Shown here: piece after piece, positions 51,884-61,755 of the stretch
Numbering within the stretch: position 1 is the stretch's first letter
How the letters are laid out: the number at the start of each line of letters is the position of its first letter
Assembly (NCBI GenBank): GCA_023390115.1
Contig: JAEWDM010000016.1
Coordinates: 124,001 to 188,000 of the forward strand
Length of the DNA stretch: 64,000 bases
DNA from: Bacillota bacterium
GTDB lineage: Bacteria > Bacillota > Clostridia > Acetivibrionales > DSM-27016
Reading direction: 5' to 3'
Notes under the pieces: generated by a model
The model's database searches: none
Told to the model about the DNA's origin: nothing
Seen by the model: only the letters and a program-made list of their open reading frames with translations
Position numbers and translations under genes: made by a program

Positions 51884-53773
51884 GTGCAGCTACAAGCGGT
51901 AAAAAAGGTTTCGGGATTTTTTAATAAAAGTGTTTTAAAGAAGGTTGCTATAGGGGTTGCGGCATTGGTTGCTGTCGGAGTGATTGTTGTGGTACTGGTA
52001 TCTAAATTTGGTTCATCAAGTAATAATTCAGCGGTCCAGCAGAGGACTGCAATAGCTTCCAAAGGAGATATAAGTGTCAGCGTAAGCGGATCGGGGCCTA
52101 TAGTTTCATCCAACGAATCCGAGATAACCTCGGCAGTGGCAGGGAAGGTCACAAATGTGCTGTTTAAAGAGGGCGATTCCGTTAAAGAGGGAGATTTGCT
52201 GATGGAAATTGATGATTCCGAGGCAAAGCTTAATGTGGAAAAAATCAGAAACAGCATTGCACAGGCTCAGCTCACTGCAAGCAGTGATTCAAAGAGCTTG
52301 CAGGGCCTTGATGTGAAGGCCCCGTTCAGCGGCAGAGTAAGTAATATTGCCGCATTAAAGGTGGGTGACGAGCTGGCTAAGAATGCCAATATACTTACAA
52401 TTACCGATACCTCAAAGCTCACGGCAAATGTTACATTCAGCGAAGCCGTTATAAGCGATATAAAGGTGGGGCAAAAGGCCGTTGTAAATATTCAGGATAT
52501 GATGCAGTCGGTGGACGGTACCGTTTCATATGTGGGGAGCTCTCCCTTTGCTTCGGGCTCCGGGGGGAGGGTCTATAACGTTGAGGTGACTCTTGACAAC
52601 CCGGGGAGTATAACTGACGGTATGAGCGTAGGCGTTGAATTAGATACCAAAAGCGGCCCCCAGATGAGCGCGGGAACGGGGGTGCTTGAGTATGTAAACT
52701 CTCAGGTTGTTAAAAGTGTCTCGGGGGGTACGGTCAGAGACATAAATGTAAAGGAGAATCAGTATGTTGAAGCAGGCTCGACGTTGATTCAGCTTGAGAA
52801 TGACGACCTTCATGTGTCGGCCCAGACCACATCCTTAAAAATTGAGGATCTGAATTCTCAGTTGGAATCTGCCCAAAAGCAGCTTTCGGAGTTTAAGATT
52901 TACTCTCCTATAGATGGTGTTGTTGTATCCCAGACTATAACGGTGGGAACAACGGTAAAAAATGCCGATATTCTTTGTGTTGTTTCAAACACCCAGGCTA
53001 TGGAGTTCCAAATAGATATTGATGAGCTGGATATTGCAGAAATTGCCGAGGGCCAGAAGGCGAATATAACAATTGATGCCCTGCCTGAAACCACTTCATC
53101 CCCTATCACGGGGGAGGTATCGAACATTTCCATAGAGGGCAGCCCTTCAAATGGAGTAACTACATATCCTGTCACTATAAAGATAGACAATACCGACAGC
53201 CTTAAAATAGGCATGAATGCCAATGCGGAGATAATCGTAAGCGAGAAAAAGGATATTGTCATGGTACCTATTGACGCTGTCCAGACGGTTCAGGGCAAAA
53301 GCTTTGTCAGGCTGAAAAGCAGCGGAGGGGGCCAGACGGGCAATTTCCCTGCAAGGGATAGTGAAGACAGGCAGCCTTCAGGGGATTCCGAGAATAATTC
53401 TCCCGCGGGTGGAAGAGATTCTGATGCCGCTGCATCGGGATCAGATGCAGAACCGGGTCAAGACAGGCAGCAGAGGGGACAAGGCAGCCTTAGTTCAAGG
53501 CAGGGAGCGGGTCCGGTAAATTCAGAGTTTGTTATGACGCCTGTTGAGGTAGGTATAAATAACGATGAATATGTCGAAATTATAAGCGGTCTGAAGGAAG
53601 GGGACGAGGTCGCTGTTACCTCTGTTACATCGTCAACCGGCCAGAGCAATACTAATGTACAGACCCCCGGAGGCATGGGAGGCATGGGCGGTATGGGAGG
53701 CATGGGAGGCATGGGCGGAGGTGCAACCCGCACCTTCCAGATAAGCGGCAATTCGCAGAGAGGTGGACGTTAG
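51884..53773 (+). CDS. HlyD/MacA-type efflux adaptor (membrane fusion protein)
   Basis: 629 residues from the GTG at 51884, AAGGAGG upstream. N-terminal membrane anchor (KKVAIGVAALVAVGVIVVVLV), two biotinyl-lipoyl-like halves (EGDSVKEGDLLMEID; KENQYVEAGSTLIQLEND), beta-barrel domains and a C-terminal domain interrupted by a low-complexity region rich in Ser, Asp, Gln and Gly (about 475-540). It ends with a Gly-Met repeat and GGGATRTFQ. The ABC ATPase and MacB-like permease genes follow, so it is the adaptor of a MacAB/YknXYZ-like exporter. Longer than usual because of the two low-complexity insertions. Confidence 0.88.
   Translation: MQLQAVKKVSGFFNKSVLKKVAIGVAALVAVGVIVVVLVSKFGSSSNNSAVQQRTAIASKGDISVSVSGSGPIVSSNESEITSAVAGKVTNVLFKEGDSVKEGDLLMEIDDSEAKLNVEKIRNSIAQAQLTASSDSKSLQGLDVKAPFSGRVSNIAALKVGDELAKNANILTITDTSKLTANVTFSEAVISDIKVGQKAVVNIQDMMQSVDGTVSYVGSSPFASGSGGRVYNVEVTLDNPGSITDGMSVGVELDTKSGPQMSAGTGVLEYVNSQVVKSVSGGTVRDINVKENQYVEAGSTLIQLENDDLHVSAQTTSLKIEDLNSQLESAQKQLSEFKIYSPIDGVVVSQTITVGTTVKNADILCVVSNTQAMEFQIDIDELDIAEIAEGQKANITIDALPETTSSPITGEVSNISIEGSPSNGVTTYPVTIKIDNTDSLKIGMNANAEIIVSEKKDIVMVPIDAVQTVQGKSFVRLKSSGGGQTGNFPARDSEDRQPSGDSENNSPAGGRDSDAAASGSDAEPGQDRQQRGQGSLSSRQGAGPVNSEFVMTPVEVGINNDEYVEIISGLKEGDEVAVTSVTSSTGQSNTNVQTPGGMGGMGGMGGMGGMGGGATRTFQISGNSQRGGR
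53669..53719 (+). repeat. 9-bp tandem repeat encoding Gly-Gly-Met
   Basis: Five copies of GGAGGCATG (third GGCGGTATG) and a partial sixth near the 3' end of the adaptor gene. Copy number may vary by slippage in steps of three residues. Confidence 0.85.
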
Positions 53774-53807
53774 CGGGATATGTCGGCAGTGTTCGGGGGA
53801 GGAAAAT

Positions 53808-54485
53808 ATGATTCAAATAACCAATATGTACAAAAGGTATAGAATGGGTGACAATGTAATAAATGCATTGAATAATGTTTCACTGCATATAAAAATGCAT
53901 GAATTTGTTGCTATAATAGGACCGTCAGGCTCAGGGAAATCCACTCTCATGAATATGCTGGGATGTCTTGATACACCTACTGAGGGAACTTACATATTAG
54001 ATGGTGATGAGGTCAGCAGACTAAAGGATGATCAGCTTGCAGAAATAAGAAATAAAAAAATAGGCTTTATATTTCAGGGCTTCAATCTCCTGCAAAAGCT
54101 GACGGCAATAGAAAATGTGGAGCTTCCCTTGATTTATCAGGGAGTAGGCACAAAGGAAAGATACAGAAGGTGCAAGGATGCTCTCGAAAATGTTGGGCTG
54201 GGAGAGAGAATAAATCACAGGCCAAATGAGCTTTCGGGAGGGCAGCAGCAGAGGGTGGCAATTGCGAGGGCGCTTGCAAGCCAGCCTCCGATATTGCTGG
54301 CGGATGAGCCGACAGGAAATCTTGATTCGAAATCGGGAGTGGAGATTATGCGCATTATGAAGGAGCTCCACGCGAGCGGAAATACAATAGTGCTTATTAC
54401 TCATGACAACAATGTGGCGATGCAGGCAAAAAGGGTAGTGCGAATTCAGGACGGACAGATTATTGAGGACAGGGAGGTGGGATAG
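53808..54485 (+). CDS. ABC transporter ATP-binding protein (MacB/LolD type)
   Basis: 225 residues from the ATG at 53808, after GGGGGAGG. Walker A GPSGSGKSTLMNMLG, Q-loop FIFQGFNLL, signature LSGGQQQRVAIARALA, Walker B ILLADEPTGNLD and H-loop LITHD are all intact. Powers the permease that overlaps its stop codon. Confidence 0.94.
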   Translation: MIQITNMYKRYRMGDNVINALNNVSLHIKMHEFVAIIGPSGSGKSTLMNMLGCLDTPTEGTYILDGDEVSRLKDDQLAEIRNKKIGFIFQGFNLLQKLTAIENVELPLIYQGVGTKERYRRCKDALENVGLGERINHRPNELSGGQQQRVAIARALASQPPILLADEPTGNLDSKSGVEIMRIMKELHASGNTIVLITHDNNVAMQAKRVVRIQDGQIIEDREVG

Positions 54486-55663
54486 TGGGCTTTTTTCAAG
54501 CATATAAAATGGCTATAAAGAGCATTTTAAGCAACAAAGTCCGGTCCTTTCTGACTATGCTGGGAGTAATTATAGGGGTGGCCTCGGTTATTGCGGCGGT
54601 TGCGTTTGCACAGGGCAGCACAAAGAGCATAACAAGCTCCATAGAAGAGCTGGGGACAAATTTGATACAGGTTACAATTATGGGAAGGAACAGCAACAGG
54701 AGCGTAAGCTATGAGGATTTGCAGAAGTTTGCGGCGGAAAACAGCGCCGAAATAGCCATGATTGCTCCTCAGGTAAGCACCAGCGCTACGGTAAAGGTGG
54801 GTACAAAAACAGGGGATACTTCATTAATAGGCACCAGCCCGGAATATGAAGCTATAAAAAGCACCGGTGTCCAGGAGGGAAGGTTTTTGCTGTCCTTCGA
54901 CAATGACTATATGCAAAAGGTTGCTATTGTGGGAACAGCTGTGGTTAATGATGTGTTTGACGGGCAGAACCCTGTGGGTCAGAGCATGAAAATAAACGGG
55001 CAGATATTCAAGGTTGTGGGTGTGCTGACAGAAAAGGACGGGGGGCAGGATCAGTCGGATGACGACCAGATAATAATTCCCTTTAAGGTAGCTCAGAGAA
55101 TGGGCAGGCAGATGATGATTGCCAACTATCTGGTCCAGGCTTCAACCCCTGACACTGTGGATACTGCAATGGAAAAGCTGGAGGACTATTTCACAAAAAT
55201 ATATAATGATGAGAATGCCTTCCGTGTGTTCAACCAGGCTCAGATGATTTCCACTTTAAACAGCGTGACGGGTACAATGATGGTTGTGCTTGGGGGCATA
55301 GCTGCCATTTCGCTTATAGTCGGAGGTATAGGGATCATGAACATAATGATGGTTTCCGTTACTGAAAGAACTCGTGAAATAGGCATCAGAAAGGCGATTG
55401 GAGCAAAGAAAAAAAGTATTTTAATACAATTCCTCATTGAGGCTGTTATGGTAACGGGGATTGGGGGCTTGCTGGGTGTTTTGTTCGGAGTATCCATAAT
55501 ATATTTTATCATAGGAGGCTTCAACATAACAACTCCGGTATATTCTCCCCTGTGGATGAGCCTTTCTTTTGGGATTTCGCTTATAATAGGAGTTGTGTTC
55601 GGCATGTTTCCTGCTTATAAGGCGGCAAGGCTTAATCCCATTGAGGCGCTTAGATTTGAATAA
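54485..55663 (+). CDS. MacB-type ABC permease (FtsX-like)
   Basis: 392 residues. One N-terminal membrane helix, a large extracellular MacB periplasmic-core domain (about 45-245), then three C-terminal helices with the FtsX core (TERTREIGIRKAIGAKKKSIL). GTG start overlaps the ATPase stop by one base. Together with the adaptor it should act as a mechanotransmission-type exporter of peptides or drugs. Confidence 0.92.
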   Translation: MGFFQAYKMAIKSILSNKVRSFLTMLGVIIGVASVIAAVAFAQGSTKSITSSIEELGTNLIQVTIMGRNSNRSVSYEDLQKFAAENSAEIAMIAPQVSTSATVKVGTKTGDTSLIGTSPEYEAIKSTGVQEGRFLLSFDNDYMQKVAIVGTAVVNDVFDGQNPVGQSMKINGQIFKVVGVLTEKDGGQDQSDDDQIIIPFKVAQRMGRQMMIANYLVQASTPDTVDTAMEKLEDYFTKIYNDENAFRVFNQAQMISTLNSVTGTMMVVLGGIAAISLIVGGIGIMNIMMVSVTERTREIGIRKAIGAKKKSILIQFLIEAVMVTGIGGLLGVLFGVSIIYFIIGGFNITTPVYSPLWMSLSFGISLIIGVVFGMFPAYKAARLNPIEALRFE

Positions 55664-55683
55664 GAATACGGAGGTACTGAAAA

Positions 55684-57996
55684 ATGAGAAGGTTTATTTC
55701 TGCAATTTTGATTTTCACGTTAATATGTGCTTCATCTGTTATACGGGCAGGAGCGGCAGTTATACCGGATAAGGCATATTATATGGACTCTGCGGCCCGG
55801 CTTGCTTCTCTGGGAGTAATAGAGTCCGTATCGGACTCTTCATTTAAGCCGGAAGCACTTGTTACAAGAGGGCAATTTGCCGTAATGATGGTTACGGCAT
55901 CCAATCTTAAAAGTGATGCGAATGCATTAAAGGGCTCTACAATGTTTTCAGATGTAGACCCGGCAAGCTCAGTGTCGGGGTATATTGCAGCCGCAGTAAA
56001 TAATGGATATATTTTAGGAATGACCGATGGAAAATTCAATCTCGGGGGTAACATTACCTATGCCCAAATATGTACCTCCGCTGTAAAGGCGCTGGGGTAT
56101 ATCGATGAGGATGTTCCGGGAATATGGCCTAAAAACTATATTGATAAAGCGTCAAGCCTTAAGCTTACCGAAGGCATCAGCTTTAAAAGCAGTGACGGCG
56201 TCCAGCTGTGGGCTGCTGCTTTGATTATAGACAGACTTTTGGACACCGATGTAAAGAAGGCTTCGGCGTCTGATTCCGATAAAAGCTTTGCAGATGCATC
56301 AGGACTTTTTTCGCAATGCATAATACTTGCCAATTATGCTACCTCGGATAAGCTTGGGGATAACGAGGTATTGACAGACAAGGGAATATTGTATGTCAAG
56401 GATGAAGCAACTAAGCTCAATTTAGGCAATACGTACCGTTTGCTTGTCGAAAACGATACAGTAAAGGCATCTTACGGGAGCCTTAAATATACCGACGGAA
56501 TTTCAGTGGATGGTATTGCCGACACAAAGATTTCATATACCGATGAGGACGGTAAAACACAGTATAAAATTCTTCCGGAGAAAACAGCGTATTATTATAA
56601 TGGTGTTAAACAAAGCTATGACAGCCTGAAGGATATAATACAGACAAGAAGCTCAATTGTTTTTGCATATAACAGTGACAGGACGGGGTACGAATATGCC
56701 GTTGTTTTTGATCCTGTATACAGCAGTCCCGAGGTGGCAAACAGTTACCGTACTATTTCAAATAAGATTGGAGCCATTGATTTATCGGGCTTAAGTATTA
56801 TAAAGGATGGTGCGTTGTCCCAAATTCAGGATATCGAAGAAAATGACGTGGTGTACCAGGTGTCGGATATATGGGAAAAATATAAGTACATACTTGTTAC
56901 TTCAGATAAGGTGGGGGGCAAAATAACCGCTATGCTTCCCAATAAGCTTTCTCCCAAAACTCTTAAAATAGATGAAACTGACTACAGCTTCAGCAAGGAC
57001 ATGGACTTTTCACAGCTCAGCGATTTGGCCTCGAGCCTGGATGTGGACGACAATATAATTGCCATTTTAGGCTACGACGGGAAAATTGTAAGCGTGAAAT
57101 ACTCTGGGAGCCAGGATAACTCGGAATATGCAGTGGTTTTGAATTACAGCAGTAAAACAGTCAGCAACGAAACCTTTTACTCGGTGAAGCTGCTTACCTC
57201 GGACGGAGCAATCGGAGAATACAATTGCTCATGGGATGTTGACGAATTTAAAGGCAAGCTGGTAAAAGTAAAAAATCTCGGCAACGGTGAGGTGGATCTG
57301 GAAACTGTAGTATATAATTATCCTACCGGTATATATACCAATAAAAATGAAAGGCTGCTGAATTCAAATTATGTTACAAAAAATGTAAAAATATTCAATA
57401 TAATATCAAATAACGATGATGAAGACGCAGTGGCAAATATATTAAGCTGGAGCGATATGCCGGAGGGCAAGATAACTGACGGAGAGATACATTTTACAGG
57501 TATCACGGGAGAGTTTGAGGATGTAAGCGTAATTCTCTCAAACGACATTCTCAAGGAAAAATATAAGCCGGCCATTATAAAGAATATAACCGCCCAAACT
57601 AGTGACAGCGGTGTGTCCAGATACTCTTACACCATGACTGTTAACGGGGAGGATTACCAATACAGCAGTGATGCTGCCGGAAAAATAGGGCAGATAGGCT
57701 CGGTATTTAAACTGAAATTGTCCAAAGGCTCGATTGACGGAGATTCGATAATAGGTTATGGGGCTGAGAAAACGGGCACCATGATACAGGCATTCGATTC
57801 TCAGAGAATAAAAATTGATGGAAGGGTTTACTGGTTTAAGAACAATTTGTCTGTATATCATGTGGACGCTTCGGGAAATGTTACCGTTAAGACAATAGCG
57901 GATTTAAAATCAAATGTGACATACGGAAAAATATCTCTATATCTTGATAAGCCCTCAGCCTCAGGCGGAAAGGTTGAGGTTATAGTGTTAAGATAA
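55684..57996 (+). CDS. SLH-domain surface protein
   Basis: 770 residues. Signal peptide (FISAILIFTLICASSVIRAGA), then S-layer homology repeats at about 30-195 (AARLASLGVIES, RGQFAVMMVTAS, YIAAAVNNGYILGMTDGKFN, ITYAQICTSAVKALGY). The remaining 550 residues are beta-rich and unassigned. SLH domains bind pyruvylated wall polymer. It starts 20 bases after the MacB-like gene and may be in the same operon, possibly as a cargo or partner. Confidence 0.85.
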   Translation: MRRFISAILIFTLICASSVIRAGAAVIPDKAYYMDSAARLASLGVIESVSDSSFKPEALVTRGQFAVMMVTASNLKSDANALKGSTMFSDVDPASSVSGYIAAAVNNGYILGMTDGKFNLGGNITYAQICTSAVKALGYIDEDVPGIWPKNYIDKASSLKLTEGISFKSSDGVQLWAAALIIDRLLDTDVKKASASDSDKSFADASGLFSQCIILANYATSDKLGDNEVLTDKGILYVKDEATKLNLGNTYRLLVENDTVKASYGSLKYTDGISVDGIADTKISYTDEDGKTQYKILPEKTAYYYNGVKQSYDSLKDIIQTRSSIVFAYNSDRTGYEYAVVFDPVYSSPEVANSYRTISNKIGAIDLSGLSIIKDGALSQIQDIEENDVVYQVSDIWEKYKYILVTSDKVGGKITAMLPNKLSPKTLKIDETDYSFSKDMDFSQLSDLASSLDVDDNIIAILGYDGKIVSVKYSGSQDNSEYAVVLNYSSKTVSNETFYSVKLLTSDGAIGEYNCSWDVDEFKGKLVKVKNLGNGEVDLETVVYNYPTGIYTNKNERLLNSNYVTKNVKIFNIISNNDDEDAVANILSWSDMPEGKITDGEIHFTGITGEFEDVSVILSNDILKEKYKPAIIKNITAQTSDSGVSRYSYTMTVNGEDYQYSSDAAGKIGQIGSVFKLKLSKGSIDGDSIIGYGAEKTGTMIQAFDSQRIKIDGRVYWFKNNLSVYHVDASGNVTVKTIADLKSNVTYGKISLYLDKPSASGGKVEVIVLR

Positions 57997-58100
57997 TAAG
58001 AGGGAATTAAAAGCCTGACTTAAAATTTAAAAATTGTTCACAAATTCCACACTATTAACACACAAAATAGATCATACTAAGTGTTGGAGGAGGTGATACA

Positions 58101-58697
58101 ATGAAGCTTATGAGGATTGCTGCCACTGCTGCTATTCTTGTGGGAATTATGTCTGCTACGGCCTTTGCGGCTGTTGAACCGTCATCAGGGCCTGCAAATA
58201 CCGAGGTCCGGAAAAACAGTCCTGTAGAAGGCAAAAAGAATATTGAGAACAAAGACAATAAAGACAACAAAGACAACAAAGACAACAAAGACAACAAAGA
58301 GAATAAGCAGAACAAGGACAAATGCAGGAGTCTTGAGGAAAAGGATCCTGTAAAGAGGCTGGAAGCGAAAAAGGAAAAAGTACAGGCAATGCTGAAGGAT
58401 GGGAAAATTACCCAGGAGAAGGCTGATGCGATAATTAAAAAAATAGACTCCAGAATAAAAGGAATCAAGGAGTTTGACAGCTTAAATCCTCAGCAGAAAA
58501 AAGAGAGGCTTTTAGCCGATTTTAAGGCAGAGCTTGACAAGAAGGTAAAAGAGGGAAAGCTTGAAAAGGATAAGGCCGAGCAGTTGGTAAAAGAGTTTTC
58601 AGAGAAAGTAGAAAAGTGGGATGGAAAGGGATATCCCGATTTTCATGGCAAGGGACCTGGAAGCCATAAAAGAAGTGAAGAAAAAAATAGCGCATAG
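58101..58697 (+). CDS. Secreted, highly charged protein with Lys-Asp-Asn repeats
   Basis: 198 residues. Signal peptide (LMRIAATAAILVGIMSATAFA), a low-complexity block of NKD triplets at about 50-68, then a helical Lys/Glu-rich region with the repeat pattern AMLKDGKITQEKADAIIKKI and EGKLEKDKAEQLVKEF, seen in secreted Firmicute proteins of unknown role. AGGAGGTG lies ahead of the ATG. It stands directly upstream of the two-component genes behind a terminator. Confidence 0.75.
   Translation: MKLMRIAATAAILVGIMSATAFAAVEPSSGPANTEVRKNSPVEGKKNIENKDNKDNKDNKDNKDNKENKQNKDKCRSLEEKDPVKRLEAKKEKVQAMLKDGKITQEKADAIIKKIDSRIKGIKEFDSLNPQQKKERLLADFKAELDKKVKEGKLEKDKAEQLVKEFSEKVEKWDGKGYPDFHGKGPGSHKRSEEKNSA
58248..58303 (+). 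repeat. 9-bp tandem repeat (AACAAAGAC)
   Basis: About six copies encoding Asn-Lys-Asp triplets within the secreted charged protein; candidate slippage site without frame change. Confidence 0.85.
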
Positions 58698-58732
58698 CTT
58701 ATTTTAAAGTGAAATCCGGATTAAAAGGGCCT

Positions 58733-58758
58733 GATCTCCATAAGGATTAGGCCCTTTT
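58733..58758 (+). terminator. Terminator ahead of the two-component operon
   Basis: AAAAGGGCCT pairs with AGGCCCTTTT, with extra pairing inside, about 36 bases after the stop codon of the secreted protein. Confidence 0.85.
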
Positions 58759-58824
58759 AACCTATATGAAATAGTTATATAATTATAGCTAAAAGGATGC
58801 TTTTTTGTGAGGGGGATATGCTTT

Positions 58825-59520
58825 TTGGACAGGGTCAAAATATTAATTGCAGATGATGAGCTGCCGATGCTGAAGTTGGTGTCCGATTTCCTGAAAAGAG
58901 AGGGCTACAGCGTGCATGAGGCCAGGGACGGAAAGCAGGCTCTGGAGCTGTTTCATAAAGAGAAGAAGTTTGACATGGTGATTTTGGATGTCATGATGCC
59001 TGAAATTGACGGATGGTCGGTATGCAGGGAAATAAGACAGGAATGCTCGGCTCCTATTATTATGCTTACGGCAAAAAGTGAGGAAACCGATGAATTGTAC
59101 GGGTTTAACCTGGGAGCTGACGAATACATAACAAAGCCCTTCAGCCCGCTTATACTTGTTGCAAGGGTACAGGCGCTTTTAAGAAGGGCGGGAAGGGATA
59201 AAAAACCGAGCAGGGAATATAACAGCTTAAAAATAGATGAGGTGGGGCATGTGGTCTACCTTGACGAAAAGACTGTTGAGCTGAGCCCGAAGGAGTTTGA
59301 GCTGCTGCTTTACCTGACTGATAATGAGGGTATTGCGCTGTCACGGGAGCAGATATTAAATACAATATGGAATTACGATTATTTCGGAGACGTAAGAACT
59401 GTAGACACTCATATAAAAAACCTGAGGCTGAAGCTTGGTAATAAGGGGGATTATATCCAGACAATAAGGGGCCTTGGATATAAATTTGAGGTGAAAGATG
59501 AAACTTACAATAAGACTTAA
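58825..59520 (+). CDS. OmpR-family response regulator
   Basis: 231 residues from the TTG at 58825, chosen because GAGGGGG lies 9 bases upstream; a GTG at 58807 is an alternative. Receiver domain with acidic pair DDE, phospho-Asp in VILDVMMPEID and Lys in ITKPFSP. Winged-helix DNA-binding domain with LSPKEFELLLYL and the DVRTVDTHIKNLRLKLG end. Overlaps the histidine kinase start by 23 bases. Confidence 0.93.
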   Translation: MDRVKILIADDELPMLKLVSDFLKREGYSVHEARDGKQALELFHKEKKFDMVILDVMMPEIDGWSVCREIRQECSAPIIMLTAKSEETDELYGFNLGADEYITKPFSPLILVARVQALLRRAGRDKKPSREYNSLKIDEVGHVVYLDEKTVELSPKEFELLLYLTDNEGIALSREQILNTIWNYDYFGDVRTVDTHIKNLRLKLGNKGDYIQTIRGLGYKFEVKDETYNKT

Positions 59521-61000
59521 GCTTTTTGCTGTGACAGCGGGATTGATACTCTTCTTTGTACTGCTCTCCTGGCTGCTGAATATCTTTTTTCTGGACAAAT
59601 ATTATTTGTACAGTAAAAAAAATGCGCTCATGGAGGCTTATAGCCAGATAAACAGGATATACCGGGGCGATCCCGAGGACATATCCTTAGAGCTTGAAAA
59701 AATTGAGAGCATTAAGGGTATGCATATAACTATACTTAATAAGGAGCTTGAAGTAAAATACAATGAAAGAATGAGAGAGCCTGTGCCTGTTCCCAGACTG
59801 CTCCGGCGCAATGATGCTCCGGGATATGACGAAGTAAGCGGTATTGTAGGAAGGAGGCTTCCCCAAGAGCTTATTAAAAAGGGAGTAATGTTTGAGACCG
59901 GGAGGGACGACAGGCTGAACGCCAGCTTTATAAGGCTGTTTTCGCTTCTTGATAATGGAGACTACATATTTTTGAGCATGTCTGTATCTGCCATACAGGA
60001 CAGTGCGGATATAGCCAACAAGTTTTTCCTGTTTACGGGCATAATAACGCTGCTGGCAGGAACTGTTATTATTTTTTTTATGACGGGAAAATTTACAAGG
60101 CCCATACTGGAGCTGAATAAGATCACAAAGAGGATGACAGCTCTGGATTTCAGCAGAAGATATCCTGTCAAAAGCAGTGATGAGATAGGTCAGCTTGGAG
60201 AAAGCATAAACTCTCTCTCCGAGCAGCTTGAGCATTCGATATTCGAGCTTAAGGAGGCCAACGAAAGGCTTACAAAGGATATTGAAAGAGAACGTAAAAT
60301 AGACGAAATGAGAAAGGAGTTTGTATCCAATGTTTCTCATGAGCTTAAGACGCCTATTGCAATAGTTCAGGGCTATGCCGAGGGCCTTAAGGTGAATGTC
60401 AACAAGGATGAGGAAAATAAGAACTTCTACTGCAACATGATAATAGACGAGGCTTTTAAAATGAATAAGCTGGTCAAGCAGCTTTTGGAGCTGTCGAAAA
60501 TAGAGTCCGGAATGCTGGCTCCCGAGAGGGTGGATTTCAGTATTTTTGAGCTTATAGACCTTGTGCTTGTAAAGAGCTCGCTTATAATAAAGGACAAGGG
60601 AATAGAGCTGCTCTTCGACAGGGAAGAGGAGCTGCGTGTAAATGCTGACTTTGACAGGTGTGAGCAGGTGCTGCTGAACTATATAAACAATGCGGTGGAC
60701 CATGTTGACGGGAAAAAAGTGATTAGAGTCAGAACCCAGGTAAAAAACAGCAAGGCAAGGATATGTGTTTTTAACTCAGGTAGGCACATACCTGAGGAGT
60801 GTATCGATAAAATATGGATGAGCTTCTATAAGGTGGACAAGGCAAGGACAAGACTGTACGGAGGTACGGGATTGGGCCTTTCCATTGTCAGGGCCATACA
60901 GGAGTCTCACGGCAACGGGTATGGTGTAAAAAACATCGAAGGAGGAGTGGAATTCTGGTTTGAGCTGGATATATCTGATGAACATAAAAAATATATTTAA
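59498..61000 (+). CDS. Sensor histidine kinase
   Basis: 500 residues. Two membrane helices (about 10-30 and 170-195) enclose an extracellular sensor domain of about 140 residues. HAMP domain follows, then the dimerisation helix with phospho-acceptor His in VSNVSHELKTPIAIVQGY and the ATPase domain with N box NYINNAVDHVDG and GGTGLGLSIVRAIQ. Partner of the response regulator just upstream. Signal unknown; neighbours suggest envelope stress. Confidence 0.93.
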   Translation: MKLTIRLKLFAVTAGLILFFVLLSWLLNIFFLDKYYLYSKKNALMEAYSQINRIYRGDPEDISLELEKIESIKGMHITILNKELEVKYNERMREPVPVPRLLRRNDAPGYDEVSGIVGRRLPQELIKKGVMFETGRDDRLNASFIRLFSLLDNGDYIFLSMSVSAIQDSADIANKFFLFTGIITLLAGTVIIFFMTGKFTRPILELNKITKRMTALDFSRRYPVKSSDEIGQLGESINSLSEQLEHSIFELKEANERLTKDIERERKIDEMRKEFVSNVSHELKTPIAIVQGYAEGLKVNVNKDEENKNFYCNMIIDEAFKMNKLVKQLLELSKIESGMLAPERVDFSIFELIDLVLVKSSLIIKDKGIELLFDREEELRVNADFDRCEQVLLNYINNAVDHVDGKKVIRVRTQVKNSKARICVFNSGRHIPEECIDKIWMSFYKVDKARTRLYGGTGLGLSIVRAIQESHGNGYGVKNIEGGVEFWFELDISDEHKKYI

Positions 61001-61032
61001 AAACCTTTAAAAAGAATGTATAATATGAATGA

Positions 61033-61063
61033 AAAGGATGATGGAAACAAGCTGTCATCCTTT
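61033..61063 (+). terminator. Hairpin after the histidine kinase
   Basis: AAAGGATGA pairs with TCATCCTTT over a 13-nt loop, 33 bases after the kinase stop. Confidence 0.6.
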
Positions 61064-61139
61064 CAGCTTTATTACATAAGAGAAAAGGTTTCAGGCATTG
61101 CATAATGCCGTTTCTCTCCAGAGAGGACAGGTTAGGCGT

Positions 61140-61730
61140 ATGAATGAGGGGTTGCTCCTTGAGAAGGCCAAAAAAGGAGACGTTGAGGCATTTGAAGAAT
61201 TGATTGCAGGCTATCAGAAGAGGGTATTTAATATTGCTTTAAAAATGATAGGGAACCATGAGGATGCAAGTGAGCTCGCTCAGGAGACCTTTATAAGGGT
61301 ATTTAAATCCATTGGTAAGTTTAAGGAGGAGTCTTTGTTTTCCACATGGATATACAGAATAGCCACAAATATTTGCCTTGATGAATTGAGGAGAAGAAAG
61401 GGCAGGAAAGAGGTATCCTTAGATGAGGATATTAAGCTTGAGAACGGAGACGTAAGCCGGCAGATAGAGGATACGGGTCCTTCTCCCGAAGCTATTGCAG
61501 AAAGGAATGAGCTGAGGAGAAAGGTAAACGATGCTATCGGGCTTCTTACCGAGGAGCATAGGCTTGTTATCATAATGAGAGATATCCAGGGCTTCAGCTA
61601 TGAGGAAATTGCAAAAATAACAGGGTGTCCTGAGGGCACTGTTAAATCCAGAATAAACAGGGCAAGGCAAAGCTTAAAACAATTACTTAAAGACAGGGTG
61701 GAACTTTTAAATGAGGAGCACGTCAAATAA
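61140..61730 (+). CDS. ECF-type RNA polymerase sigma factor (SigW/RpoE-like)
   Basis: 196 residues from the ATG at 61140. Region 2 (FEELIAGYQKRVFNIALKMIGNHEDASELAQETFIRVFK, with the core-binding helix and -10 recognition) and region 4 (YEEIAKITGCPEGTVKSRINRARQSLK) are intact, joined by a short charged linker. The anti-sigma factor gene overlaps or closely follows, the normal arrangement for an ECF pair controlling envelope genes. Confidence 0.92.
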   Translation: MNEGLLLEKAKKGDVEAFEELIAGYQKRVFNIALKMIGNHEDASELAQETFIRVFKSIGKFKEESLFSTWIYRIATNICLDELRRRKGRKEVSLDEDIKLENGDVSRQIEDTGPSPEAIAERNELRRKVNDAIGLLTEEHRLVIIMRDIQGFSYEEIAKITGCPEGTVKSRINRARQSLKQLLKDRVELLNEEHVK

Positions 61731-61755
61731 TATATTGCAGAAGGGAGGGATGGAC

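Noticed and set aside
58248..58303. CRISPR-like array
   Set aside because: A 9-bp uninterrupted coding repeat without spacers inside a secreted protein gene.
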